Counted from the stretch's first letter, positions 5,647-13,264 are shown. The stretch: DNA of 13,459 bases from DATLHO01 sp035539855 (GCA_035539855.1 DATLHO010000294.1:1-13459); one strand, 5' to 3'. Program-made: numbers and translations. The notes: generated by a model not told the origin, from the letters alone.

Positions 5647-7418
5647 CCGACGCACGCACGAACAGGATCTCGATGAACCGAGCCATTGCCTTTCCGATTC
5701 TCGCGCTGCTGGTGATCGCCATCACCGGTGTTGCCAACTACGCGGTCTACCTCGCCGGCAATGAGTGGTTCGTCCAGACGCCGTCGATCCTCGTCGTCGG
5801 ACGCAACGTGCTCGCGGTTGCCGCGGTGCTGCTGGTCGGCTGGGCGGTGATCCCGCCCGCCTCGCGCCGGCGCTCGACCGAGAATCTCCTGCTGGTCGCC
5901 GGCCTGCTCTTCGGGATCGGCCTGGCCATGCAGTTTCGGCTCGGCCACGACGCGCCGCGCCAGCTCTCGAACGACGAGATTGCATCGATCCGCGACTCGG
6001 TCGCCGCAAGCGCTCCGCGCGCGAGCGAGGACAGCGTGGCGCGCGTCACGCGCCGTGTCGTGCTCGCGCAGAACTCGACGCTGCGCCGCAGCTTCGAGGC
6101 CTCGCGCATCGACGCCCGGCTCGCGCGATCGCTCGAGGACACGTACGGACCGAACGAAGCGACCACAACGATCCTCGAGTCGCGCGAGCCGGCGCCGATG
6201 GACAATCCGCTGCTGCGCTTCCTGCCGGTGCTTGCCGCCGTAATCGCGATCGGATTCTTCGCGCGCACGCCATTGGTGCCAACGCTCGCGGCCCGCTGGA
6301 GACTCGTCGGGTTCTACGGGAGCCTCGCGCTCTGCGTGCTCGTCTACCTGTACATCAGCTCCGCCGGCGGCATCCGCGGGGCGAACTTCGCGCCGCAGGA
6401 GCTGTTGAAGCTCGTTGTGCCGGTGGCATGGGCGGGCTTTCTCGTGTATTATCGTGGCGCGTTCCAGACCGAGACCCGCGAGCGCTTCACGTCGTCGCCG
6501 CTGGTCCTCTGGCTCTACATCGTCGCGCTGCTGACGCTGCCGCTGCTGGTCTTCGTCGCGATGCGAGACTTCGGACAGTTCCTCGTCTTCGGCATCGCCC
6601 AGGTGCTGCTGCTCGCGTGGTTCACGCGAAGCGCGCTGTACCTGGTCCTGTTCCTCGCCGCGCTGCTGGTGACCAGCGTCGTGCTGATGGGTGGCTCCCA
6701 GTTCGGCGAGTCGCTCATCACGGTGCTCGCGATCCTCGTCGGCTCGGTGATCGTCATCGCCGCGCTCGAGCGCTTCCGTAGACGCGACGCGCTCTGGACC
6801 TCGGCGTCGCTCGTGCTCGTCGGCTACACCGTCATCGCCTACGTCGCCGTGCAGCTTTCGGCGGTGCAGCGAATGCTCTCGACGCCGCGCCAGCGCTTCC
6901 TCCTGTGGGCCGACCTCTACGCGCGCAACGGGAACGGCTCGTGGTGGGATCACTCGCGACAGATCGTCGAGGCGCTGTTCTCGTTCGACGCGGGAGGCAT
7001 TCTCGGCCGGGGCATCGGGCGCGGCTCGCCGTTCCTCATCCCGAAGGCGAGCTCCGACTTCATGTTCGCGGCGATCGCCGAGGAGCTCGGGATGCTCGGC
7101 GCGCTCATGATCGTCCTCGGCGTCGCGGCCATCGCGATCATCGGCCTGCGCATCGCGCGCGATCTCGGCAAGGAGTCGTTCGCCGGTCTGCTCGCCGGCG
7201 GCTACGTCATGCTGCTCGTCGCGCAGTCGCTCATTCACATCACCGGCACGATGAACCTGCTGCCGATGACCGGCATCACGCTCCCGCTCGTCTCGGCCGG
7301 CCTCAGCTCCCTCGTCGTCGCCTGGGCAATGCTCGGAGCGATCGTCGGCATCTCGACGGGGGAGGAGGCATCGGCACGACGGCTGGTGATCCGGCAGGAT
7401 CTGGCGAAGCGCTCCTGA
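5643..7418 (+). CDS. rodA: RodA/FtsW-family (SEDS) peptidoglycan glycosyltransferase
   Basis: Polytopic membrane enzyme that polymerises lipid II, expected to partner with the preceding transpeptidase. ATG 5643 overlaps the upstream stop as ATGA and gives 591 residues; ATG 5673, with AGGA 5 nt before it, is an alternative. Family signatures: APQELLKLVVP (250-260) for the usual QPxExxK, RDFGQFLVFG (308-317) for the DLG segment, GGILGRGIGRG (451-461), SSDFMFAAIAEELGMLG (470-486), and NLLPMTGITLPLVSAGLSSL (538-557). Many hydrophobic helices are visible. Oddities: about 85 charged residues (roughly 101-187) are inserted between an early helix pair and the next helix, where relatives have a short loop, and the Trp usually before the QPxE motif is absent (GGIRGANFAPQE). 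The protein is therefore longer than typical RodA (about 370-470 residues). RodA versus FtsW cannot be settled from sequence alone; pairing with a PbpA-type enzyme favours RodA. Confidence 0.93.
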   Translation: MTDARTNRISMNRAIAFPILALLVIAITGVANYAVYLAGNEWFVQTPSILVVGRNVLAVAAVLLVGWAVIPPASRRRSTENLLLVAGLLFGIGLAMQFRLGHDAPRQLSNDEIASIRDSVAASAPRASEDSVARVTRRVVLAQNSTLRRSFEASRIDARLARSLEDTYGPNEATTTILESREPAPMDNPLLRFLPVLAAVIAIGFFARTPLVPTLAARWRLVGFYGSLALCVLVYLYISSAGGIRGANFAPQELLKLVVPVAWAGFLVYYRGAFQTETRERFTSSPLVLWLYIVALLTLPLLVFVAMRDFGQFLVFGIAQVLLLAWFTRSALYLVLFLAALLVTSVVLMGGSQFGESLITVLAILVGSVIVIAALERFRRRDALWTSASLVLVGYTVIAYVAVQLSAVQRMLSTPRQRFLLWADLYARNGNGSWWDHSRQIVEALFSFDAGGILGRGIGRGSPFLIPKASSDFMFAAIAEELGMLGALMIVLGVAAIAIIGLRIARDLGKESFAGLLAGGYVMLLVAQSLIHITGTMNLLPMTGITLPLVSAGLSSLVVAWAMLGAIVGISTGEEASARRLVIRQDLAKRS

Positions 7419-7446
7419 GCGCTCTCGCCGAAGGACGTCTAGAGAA

Positions 7447-7466
7447 TGCCGGCTTCAATACCGGCA
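7447..7466 (+). other. Small hairpin between the glycosyltransferase and aminotransferase genes
   Basis: TGCCGG (7447-7452) pairs with CCGGCA (7461-7466) across an 8-nt loop. It overlaps the start of the shared leader and has no T run after it, so it is not a typical terminator. Confidence 0.4.
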
Positions 7467-7494
7467 ATCCGCAATCAGCAATTCCGAGATCGAC
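7462..7494 (+). repeat. 33-nt heptad-like leader, copy 2, directly before the aminotransferase
   Basis: Starts with the same CGGCAATCCGCAAT as copy 1 at 2042 and ends exactly at ATG 7495. Both genes then begin ATGTC. After the 14-mer, shared bases include the AATTC core. No Shine-Dalgarno is visible. The identical spacing to two unrelated genes is the notable point. Confidence 0.6.
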
Positions 7495-8781
7495 ATGTCG
7501 AATACACGCGTCTCACGCACCGCCGCCGGACTCGTCGGCTCCGAGATCCTCAAGATCGCCAGCGACGTCCGCGTCATGGTCGCCCAGGGAACCACGGTCT
7601 GCAATCTCACGGTCGGGGATTTCTCGTCCGTCGAGTTCCCGATCCCCGAGTTCCTCGAACAGCAGATCGTTGCGGCGCTCGCGGCGGGGGAGACGAACTA
7701 TCCGCCGTCGGACGGCGTGCTGCGACTTCGCAACGCCGTCATCGAGTTCTATGAGCGCACCGTGGGGCTGCGCTATCCGCTCGAGTCCGTGCTGGTGACC
7801 GGCGGCTCGCGACCCGGCATCTACTCGACCTATCGCGCGCTCGTCGATCCGGGCGACGCGGTCGTCTATCCCGTCCCGTCCTGGAACAACAACCACTACA
7901 CCTATCTCGTCGGCGCGCGCGGCGTGCCGGTGCTCTGCGAGGCAAAGGATGCCTTTCTGCCGACGCGCCGACTGCTCGAGCCGGCGGTGCGCGGCGCGCG
8001 GCTGCTGGCGCTGAACTCGCCGCTCAACCCCTGCGGAACCGCGTTCAGCGAGGAGTCGCTCGCGGAGATCTGCGACCTCGTGCTCGAGGAGAACGATCGA
8101 CGCGGGGAGGGCGAGCGACCGCTGTTCGTGCTCTACGACCAGGTCTACTGGACGCTCACGTTCGGTGCGACGCGGCACGTGCACCCGGAGATGCTGCGGC
8201 CGGAGATGGCGCGCTACACGGTGACGATCGACGGCATCTCGAAGGCATTCGCGGCGACCGGTGTCCGCGTGGGCTGGACGACCGGTCCGGCCGACGTCAC
8301 AGCGCGCATGGCCGCGATCGTCGGACACGTCGGCGCGTGGGCGCCACGCGCCGAACAGGTGGCGACCGCGGCGCTGCTGGAATCGCCGGCGACGATCGAC
8401 GCCTACCATCTCGCGATGAAGGCCGGTGTCCAGCGCCGGCTCGATGCGCTCTATGCCGGAGTGACGAGCCTGAGCGAGCGTGGCTATCCCATCGAGGCGA
8501 TCCCGCCGATGGGCGCCATCTACTTGAGCGTGCGCTTCGGTCTGCACGGCCGCCGCACGAGCGACGGCGCGACGCTGGCGAGCGATGAGGACATCCGGCG
8601 CTATCTGCTCGAGACCGCGGGCGTCGCGATCGTTCCGTTCAGCGCGTTTGGAATGGAGGGCGATATGGGATGGTTCCGTCTGTCGGTCGGGGCGGTCTCG
8701 GTCGAGGAGATCGAGTCCGCGTTCGGACGACTCGAGGCCGCCATCGGCGCGCTCGTCGAAGAGGGCGCGCTCGAGGGATAG
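7495..8781 (+). CDS. PLP-dependent class I/II aminotransferase
   Basis: A 428-residue cytoplasmic fold-type I aminotransferase. Visible motifs: GDFS (41-44) and NYPPSDG (68-74) in the N-terminal substrate region, VTGGSRPGIY (101-110) for the cofactor phosphate loop, NSPLNPCGT (174-182) for the NPxNPxG box, YDQVYW (214-219) with D215 and Y218 contacting the ring, SKAFAATGVRVGW (249-261) with Schiff-base Lys250 and Arg258, and WFRLSVG (393-399) with Arg395 for the substrate carboxylate. All catalytic residues are present, so the gene is probably active. Substrate specificity (aspartate, alanine or aromatic) cannot be read from this. It lies 76 nt after the glycosyltransferase gene on the same strand and could be co-transcribed, but nothing ties it to wall synthesis. 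Confidence 0.93.
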   Translation: MSNTRVSRTAAGLVGSEILKIASDVRVMVAQGTTVCNLTVGDFSSVEFPIPEFLEQQIVAALAAGETNYPPSDGVLRLRNAVIEFYERTVGLRYPLESVLVTGGSRPGIYSTYRALVDPGDAVVYPVPSWNNNHYTYLVGARGVPVLCEAKDAFLPTRRLLEPAVRGARLLALNSPLNPCGTAFSEESLAEICDLVLEENDRRGEGERPLFVLYDQVYWTLTFGATRHVHPEMLRPEMARYTVTIDGISKAFAATGVRVGWTTGPADVTARMAAIVGHVGAWAPRAEQVATAALLESPATIDAYHLAMKAGVQRRLDALYAGVTSLSERGYPIEAIPPMGAIYLSVRFGLHGRRTSDGATLASDEDIRRYLLETAGVAIVPFSAFGMEGDMGWFRLSVGAVSVEEIESAFGRLEAAIGALVEEGALEG

Positions 8782-8813
8782 GCCCCCGATACTACTGCAC
8801 AGCTACTACGGCA

Positions 8814-8856
8814 CGGCCCGCGTCGACGTCCCGATCGAGGACGCCGGTGCGGGCCG
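8814..8856. terminator. Long GC-rich hairpin between convergent genes
   Basis: Arms 8814-8831 and 8839-8856 are complementary at about 15 of 18 positions around a 7-nt loop (CGATCGA). It lies 32 bases after the aminotransferase stop and 40 bases past the end of the opposing small gene. No T run follows on either strand, so it is at best a non-classical bidirectional terminator or a 3'-end stabilising stem. Confidence 0.45.
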
Positions 8857-8896
8857 AGCTCGTTCGTGGGCCAGGCATGGTCTCGCCCGGCCGATC

Positions 8897-9103
8897 TCAG
8901 TCGATGGCGCGGCGCGCCTCCAGCGAGAGGCCCATGGCCATGTACGACAGCAGGAGCATGACGCCGCCGCGCAGGACGCTCGTCGGCGAGAGCTCGTAGC
9001 CGGTGAGGAGCACGTAGAGCAGGCCAATGGTACCGAGCACGGCGAGAGCGGCGAACGGGGCGAAGAACCAGCGCGAAGCGAGCAGGCGGAGTCCGGGATC
9101 CAT
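8897..9103 (-). CDS. Small two-helix membrane protein, unknown function
   Basis: 68 residues from the ATG at 9103. Residues about 12-33 (WFFAPFAALAVLGTIGLLYVLL, first 20 shown as WFFAPFAALAVLGTIGLLYV) and 44-60 (LRGGVMLLLSYMAMGLS) form two hydrophobic helices, with a short polar turn GYELSPTS between them and a charged C-terminus EARRAID. The frame continues upstream to 9442 but loses membrane character and has no GTG or TTG near the candidate promoter, so ATG 9103 is preferred. No clear Shine-Dalgarno. A promoter-like pair lies about 110 bases upstream. It converges with the aminotransferase and diverges from the lipoprotein gene. I do not recognise a family. Confidence 0.6.
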   Translation of the reverse strand: MDPGLRLLASRWFFAPFAALAVLGTIGLLYVLLTGYELSPTSVLRGGVMLLLSYMAMGLSLEARRAID

Positions 9104-9213
9104 GGGAACGGGAGTCGGGATTATGCCGCGGGCGACGGGGCGCCGACCGACGGCGTCTGAGGATGAGGTTCCGAAGACGACGACCGAAGGGCTCCGATCG
9201 TCGTACCACACCA

Positions 9214-9243
9214 AGAATAGCCAACCGCAATCCCCGGGCGCAA
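9214..9243 (-). promoter_or_regulatory. Candidate promoter for the small membrane protein
   Basis: Read on the - strand: TTGCGC (9243-9238), 18-nt spacer, TATTCT (9219-9214). It would give a leader of about 105 nt to ATG 9103. Confidence 0.35.
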
Positions 9244-9262
9244 GGGGAAGATCACCGCTGAA

Positions 9263-9276
9263 CTGATCTCGATCAG
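9263..9276. repeat. Palindrome CTGATC-TC-GATCAG
   Basis: Perfect 6-bp arms with a 2-nt centre, about 20 bases upstream of the candidate -35 box of the lipoprotein gene. Operator-like in placement, but short palindromes are common. Confidence 0.35.
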
Positions 9277-9292
9277 GATTCGTTACCAACCG

Positions 9293-9325
9293 CGACTTGA
9301 CATTGGGCGCAAGTCGAAATTCAAC
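9293..9325 (+). promoter_or_regulatory. Candidate promoter with overlapping inverted repeat, before the lipoprotein gene
   Basis: A consensus -35 TTGACA (9297-9302) is followed after 17 nt by a weak -10, TTCAAC (9320-9325). The -35 sits in a perfect inverted repeat, CGACTTG (9293-9299) and CAAGTCG (9310-9316), with a 10-nt spacer, as expected of a repressor or activator site. ATG follows at 9345. Confidence 0.4.
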
Positions 9326-9344
9326 ACACTCGCAGGCGTGAATC

Positions 9345-10103
9345 ATGAAGGCGATTGTCCCGGGCCTGACCGCGTGTCTGGCCGTGATGCTGTGTCTCGG
9401 ATGCGATTCCTCGTCGACCGATCCCGACGACGGCGTGCCCAATCAGCTCGGCGGCGAAACGGCGCTCGAGCTCACCCAGGTCGGGCAGCAGTTCGACGTC
9501 TGGCTCGATGTCGACGCGGGTCTCGAGGGCTCGATGCAGGACAGTGTCATGATCACGCGAAGCGAGGGCGGACTCGTGACGTTTCGCACGAGCATCCGTG
9601 CCGATTCGGCGTACATCGCATCGCTCGACTCGGCCCTGGGCACGACTGATCTGCCTCGCGCGGCGAAGCTGGCGATCGTGGATTCCTATCTGAAGAAGTA
9701 CGGCGCGACGATCGACACCGGCGACTGGAACGATGCGCGGCTCAACTTCGAGCTCAAACTGCGAATCACCTCCGAGGGCATTCAGGAGTACGTCAGCAGC
9801 GCGGGCGACCTGCGCAAGCCGCAGACCGTCGTTCGCTACGGCGCGTCGGTCGGCGACGTCAACCGGTTCACCGATGCCGAGGGCGTCGTCGTCACGCGCA
9901 CCGTCGTGCAGAAGTCGGTCGATGACGACTACGACATCGGCTTCTGGAGAATCAAGGTCATCACCGTCGAGCAGCGCAAGGAGGATCCTCTCATCGAGAA
10001 GATCACCTACATCGCGAACCACAAGTTCGGGCTCGTCGCGGTCGGACTGACGACGAAGACGGGACGGGAGGTGCGCCTCGGCATCTGGCCTCCGACGCTT
10101 TGA
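9345..10103 (+). CDS. Probable lipoprotein, unknown function
   Basis: 252 residues. A lipoprotein signal peptide (MKAIVPGLTACLAVMLCLGC) puts the lipidated Cys at position 20; Cys at -3 is slightly unusual, while Gly at -1 fits the lipobox. Asp follows the Cys, which in E. coli favours inner-membrane retention. A short Ser/Asp linker is followed by a mixed alpha/beta region with no motif I can name: a helical stretch SAYIASLDSALG, then strands such as LNFELKLRITSEGIQEYV and VVVTRTVVQKS, ending VRLGIWPPTL. Abundant Asp and Thr fit an exported protein. It has its own candidate promoter and faces the barrel gene tail to tail, 48 bases apart. Confidence 0.8.
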   Translation: MKAIVPGLTACLAVMLCLGCDSSSTDPDDGVPNQLGGETALELTQVGQQFDVWLDVDAGLEGSMQDSVMITRSEGGLVTFRTSIRADSAYIASLDSALGTTDLPRAAKLAIVDSYLKKYGATIDTGDWNDARLNFELKLRITSEGIQEYVSSAGDLRKPQTVVRYGASVGDVNRFTDAEGVVVTRTVVQKSVDDDYDIGFWRIKVITVEQRKEDPLIEKITYIANHKFGLVAVGLTTKTGREVRLGIWPPTL

Positions 10104-10156
10104 CGCCATGCCCGGATCGCGTGCCCGGAACGCATGCTCGGACGGCGTGCCTCAGA
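10104..10156. repeat. Degenerate 12-14 nt tandem units between convergent genes
   Basis: Four related units follow one another: CGCCATGCCCGGAT, CGCGTGCCCGGAA, CGCATGCTCGGA and CGGCGTGCCTCAGA. The last runs into the stop codon of the opposing gene. It fills the 48-base gap and may replace a terminator; function unknown. Confidence 0.45.
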
Positions 10157-12776
10157 AGCGCGCCGTCGTGATGATCCTGCCGACGCGCTCGACGGGGAAG
10201 ACCCGCTCGAGATCGGGCGCGGCGCTCTCGCGGTAGTCGAAGCGCAGCTCGATCGTCGCGACCGCGCCGAGATCCAGCCGCGACGAGACGTAGCCGCCGA
10301 GCACGGCCGGCTGCGGGATGTCGTTCTGGTAGCTCGTGATCGCGCCAAGCGTCACGCTCCAGCCTTCGAGTGGAAGCACCATCGCGGACAGGTCGAGGCT
10401 GTAGAGGTCAACGTCCTCGGTCCTGACATCGAGCGTCCGGGCGCCGGTCGAGTCCTCGACGATCGTGAACGGATGGCTCAACGTGCCGCTGTACGCGGCG
10501 CGTAGACCGAAGCCGAGTCGCGGCGAGAGCGCGACGCGGTTGTCGAGCTGTAGCGTGCGCGAGCGAAAGACGCCTGCCGAGTCGGGCTGGAAGCGCACGC
10601 CGTCGCCAGCCGAGCGCCCGTCGCGCATCATCGCGGCAAGAAAACTCCACCATCGCAGGTCTCCCCATGCGCGCGCATACGCCACGGTCGCGCTCAGGTC
10701 CTCGATCGCGTTGTCGACGCGACGCAGCAGAGCGGTGTCGCGCTTGCTCGTGACGAGGTCCTGCGCGTGGCGCTGATAGCCGACGGTCAGCGCCGGAAGC
10801 CCCCTCAACCGCAGCTCGATCGAGGCGCCGACGGCATCGATGCGCGATGTGTTGGACGAGTCCTTGTAGCCGGCCTCCTCGTGCGAGTACCGCAGCCCGA
10901 GGCGCAGCTGCCGGTCGAGCATGAGGTTGTCGTAGCGAGCGTCGGCCCGCAGTACGTCGGTGCGTAGACCCGCGACGCCGACCGAGCGGAACCCTCCGCC
11001 AACGTATCGGATGCCCGCGTTGATCGTCCCCGCCTCCGCCACCGGCGGCGTCCAGTCGGCGCGCACGGCGAAGTCGAAGTCGGTGAGGATGCTGTCGGAG
11101 CGAAGGAACTCGGGGAGGCCCTGCGGGATCGGCACCTGCGACTGGGCCGGGCGGTTCGCGTCGTCGTCGAACCAGGAGAGGTTGAACTCGCCGTCGAGGG
11201 CCAGGCCGGCTCCCTCGAGCTCGAGGCGACCGACGCCGCCGAAGGCGTAGTTGCGCTGGCGACCGAGAAGTCGGTTGGCTTCGAGCACCGTATCGACGGC
11301 GATGATCTCGCCGAGCGAATCGATGCGCTCGACGAGCCTGACGACGGGACGATTGGCGATCGCCTGGAGCGCGCGGCTCTGCTCGTCATCGTCGGCGTAG
11401 AGTCCGGTCAGCGCGACGTAGCTGCCGTGCCGCCGGCCGTAGCCGAGGCGCATCGAATAGAGGGTGCGGTGGAACTCGACCACCGAGAGCAGTGGATCGG
11501 CAAGCCGCGCGCTGTCGGCGGTCAGGGACTCGGCTTCGAGCACCGTGGGATCGACTTCGCGAAGGACCTTCCCGACGGCGGCCGCGACGTAGACGTTGTC
11601 GGGATTGAACTCGAACGCGCCGCCGTTGATCGTCACGCGGTCGAACAGCAGCGCGCCGAAGCTCGGCGCCACCTTGCCGAATCCGAAGCTCGGGAACCGC
11701 GCGAGCATCTGCTGCTCCGGCGTCAGCATGTTCAGCCGCTGCAGCGCCTCGAGGTTCTCGTCGGCGTCCTCGACGTCGGCGAGCGTCTCGAGCTCGGCGA
11801 TGCGCGCGGCGATCGCGCTCGAGTCGGCGCTCATGAGCACGCGCAACGAGTCGACCGACGCAGAGTCGAGACTCGCCTCGAGCGCGCCGATCTCCTCGTC
11901 GATCCGCTGCTGCAGCGCGACGTTCAGACCGCGGCGCACGTCGCGGGTCCCGAGCGCGCCGCGTGAGATGTCCGAGCCGCGTAGGCTCTGCTCGGTCGTC
12001 AACAGCAGACTCAGCTCCAGAGGAACGCCGAAGAGGTGAATCGTCGGGTCCACCTGTAGTCGATCGAAGCGCACCGGAGCCTTCGACAGCGTGCCGCGGC
12101 GATTCTCCGAGGCCAGCGTATGGCGCGCCCTGCCGGTGATCGACAGCGGCGCAGGCGACGCGTCGGCTGTCTCCGGATCGTCGGCGTCAGCGTCGCGGTC
12201 GGTGTCTCCGTCGCCGCTTCCGTCGACGGTCGTCGTTGGCAGACCCGTCGCGGGATCATGAAGAGTGTCTCCGGCAATCGGCGGAGGATCACTGTCTCCG
12301 ATCGAAGGCTCGACATACGTGAACTGCCAGAGCTCCGAGCGGCTGACGACTCGCGTCGATCCGACCGAGGGGTCGCGGACCTTTGCGACGATCTGCCACG
12401 CGTACCGGCGTCCGTGCACGAGGTCCCTCGTGAACGGCGAGGTCTGCCACGTGGCCGTCGTGAGATTCTCGCGCAGGACGACGGGTGGATTCAGGCGCAT
12501 CGCCTCCTCGACCGACTGACCGGCGTGAATCTCCACGACGACGAGATCGCAGATGATCTCCTTGCCGTCATCGGCCTGCGACTGCATGAACCACGACCAG
12601 ACGATGCGCTCGTCGACGACCTCTTTCCCGTCATAGGGCTCGACGAGAATCGGCGCGAGCGCCCGTGGCTCCTGCGCACGCGCGATGCTCGCCGTCAGCA
12701 GCATTGCGAGCGCGGCGATGACCGCGTGCGACGACCGTGTACGATGCCAACCGGGAGGAACGGCGGAACTGGGCAT
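10152..12776 (-). CDS. Exported Fn3-like plus beta-barrel outer-membrane protein, unknown function
   Basis: 874 residues. A signal peptide (about 1-34) ends at ARA before QEP. Residues about 39-155 look like an Fn3-type sandwich: APILVEPYDGKEV, VWSWFM, ATWQTSPF and RRYAWQIVAKV, the pattern found in exported proteins that begin with a P-x-G-x-x-V strand and end in YxWQV. An acidic Asp/Thr/Gly/Pro linker (about 156-210) follows. From there on, alternating polar and hydrophobic strands with Tyr, Arg and Gly (for example LRLGLRYSHEEAGY and ATIELRFDYRES) suggest a beta-barrel. The last residue is Phe (GRIITTARF), as in substrates of the BAM machinery. A helical, Leu/Glu-rich stretch at about 290-365 may be a periplasmic or surface insertion. 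No close Shine-Dalgarno (GGTGA just before the ATG). The 275 bases upstream hold only the terminator of the next gene. I do not recognise a named family. Confidence 0.8.
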   Translation of the reverse strand: MPSSAVPPGWHRTRSSHAVIAALAMLLTASIARAQEPRALAPILVEPYDGKEVVDERIVWSWFMQSQADDGKEIICDLVVVEIHAGQSVEEAMRLNPPVVLRENLTTATWQTSPFTRDLVHGRRYAWQIVAKVRDPSVGSTRVVSRSELWQFTYVEPSIGDSDPPPIAGDTLHDPATGLPTTTVDGSGDGDTDRDADADDPETADASPAPLSITGRARHTLASENRRGTLSKAPVRFDRLQVDPTIHLFGVPLELSLLLTTEQSLRGSDISRGALGTRDVRRGLNVALQQRIDEEIGALEASLDSASVDSLRVLMSADSSAIAARIAELETLADVEDADENLEALQRLNMLTPEQQMLARFPSFGFGKVAPSFGALLFDRVTINGGAFEFNPDNVYVAAAVGKVLREVDPTVLEAESLTADSARLADPLLSVVEFHRTLYSMRLGYGRRHGSYVALTGLYADDDEQSRALQAIANRPVVRLVERIDSLGEIIAVDTVLEANRLLGRQRNYAFGGVGRLELEGAGLALDGEFNLSWFDDDANRPAQSQVPIPQGLPEFLRSDSILTDFDFAVRADWTPPVAEAGTINAGIRYVGGGFRSVGVAGLRTDVLRADARYDNLMLDRQLRLGLRYSHEEAGYKDSSNTSRIDAVGASIELRLRGLPALTVGYQRHAQDLVTSKRDTALLRRVDNAIEDLSATVAYARAWGDLRWWSFLAAMMRDGRSAGDGVRFQPDSAGVFRSRTLQLDNRVALSPRLGFGLRAAYSGTLSHPFTIVEDSTGARTLDVRTEDVDLYSLDLSAMVLPLEGWSVTLGAITSYQNDIPQPAVLGGYVSSRLDLGAVATIELRFDYRESAAPDLERVFPVERVGRIITTARF

Positions 12777-13002
12777 GAGTCACCAGCGGTTGATGTGACC
12801 TGGACGAATCGGGGGGAGGAACGGGGCGTTCGGCGCGGGGTGGCGCTCGATGCGCTGGCGGGGTGAATGCGCGACGCTCGACCGCGCATCGCGCGCAAGA
12901 TACTCCGGCGAACCACGCCGCTGGAACGGTGATTTCTCACATGACCCGCGCGACGACGAGGTCACACAGGAGCGAGGCCTGGCCCGGGTCCGATACAACA
13001 CA

Positions 13003-13029
13003 GCCCCCGCGCCGGACCGGTGCGGGGGC
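13003..13029 (-). terminator. Intrinsic-terminator-like hairpin after the 70-residue gene
   Basis: GCCCCCGC (13003-13010) pairs perfectly with GCGGGGGC (13022-13029). On the - strand the stem is followed by TGTGTTGT, a loose T-rich run; on the + strand by GTCTTTTG. It lies 22 bases past the stop of the small gene. Confidence 0.6.
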
Positions 13030-13051
13030 CGAAGTCTTTTGTTCGCTGCAC

Positions 13052-13264
13052 CTATTGGCCCGCGATCGCTGGAAGCGCGTGGACGTGGACGTGACGGAGC
13101 GGAATGATGTACTCCTGGCCTTCCTCGGAGTCGGTGATGACGAGGGTGGATTCGCTGACGCGGCCGGTCACGGTCCCTTCCCAGTCGCAGACGGTGCCGG
13201 TGATGAAGTTGTACATCGATACCCGAACCGGGTCCCCGATGTTGGGGGGTTGCATCGCAGTCAT
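13052..13264 (-). CDS. Small possible beta-barrel (SH3-like) protein, unknown function
   Basis: 70 residues from ATG 13264; a start at Met4 (13255) is also possible. The sequence is strand-rich: GDPVRVSMYNF, TGTVCDWEGTVTGRV, STLVITDSEEGQEYIIPLRH. A GxxV-x-V start and GTVTGRV turn resemble small SH3/KOW-like barrels that bind nucleic acid or protein, but this is shape recognition only. No signal peptide or membrane segment, so probably cytoplasmic. It ends VHVHALPAIAGQ. A terminator-like hairpin just downstream supports a separate short transcript. No strong Shine-Dalgarno is visible. Confidence 0.65.
   Translation of the reverse strand: MTAMQPPNIGDPVRVSMYNFITGTVCDWEGTVTGRVSESTLVITDSEEGQEYIIPLRHVHVHALPAIAGQ

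Noticed and set aside
3733..5655. Long - strand open frame opposite the transpeptidase gene
   Set aside because: Runs of Arg and no domain features; the + strand carries all three transpeptidase motifs.
5349..7238. Long - strand open frame opposite the RodA-type gene
   Set aside because: Charged, repetitive composition with no recognisable fold; antisense shadow of a well-supported membrane protein.
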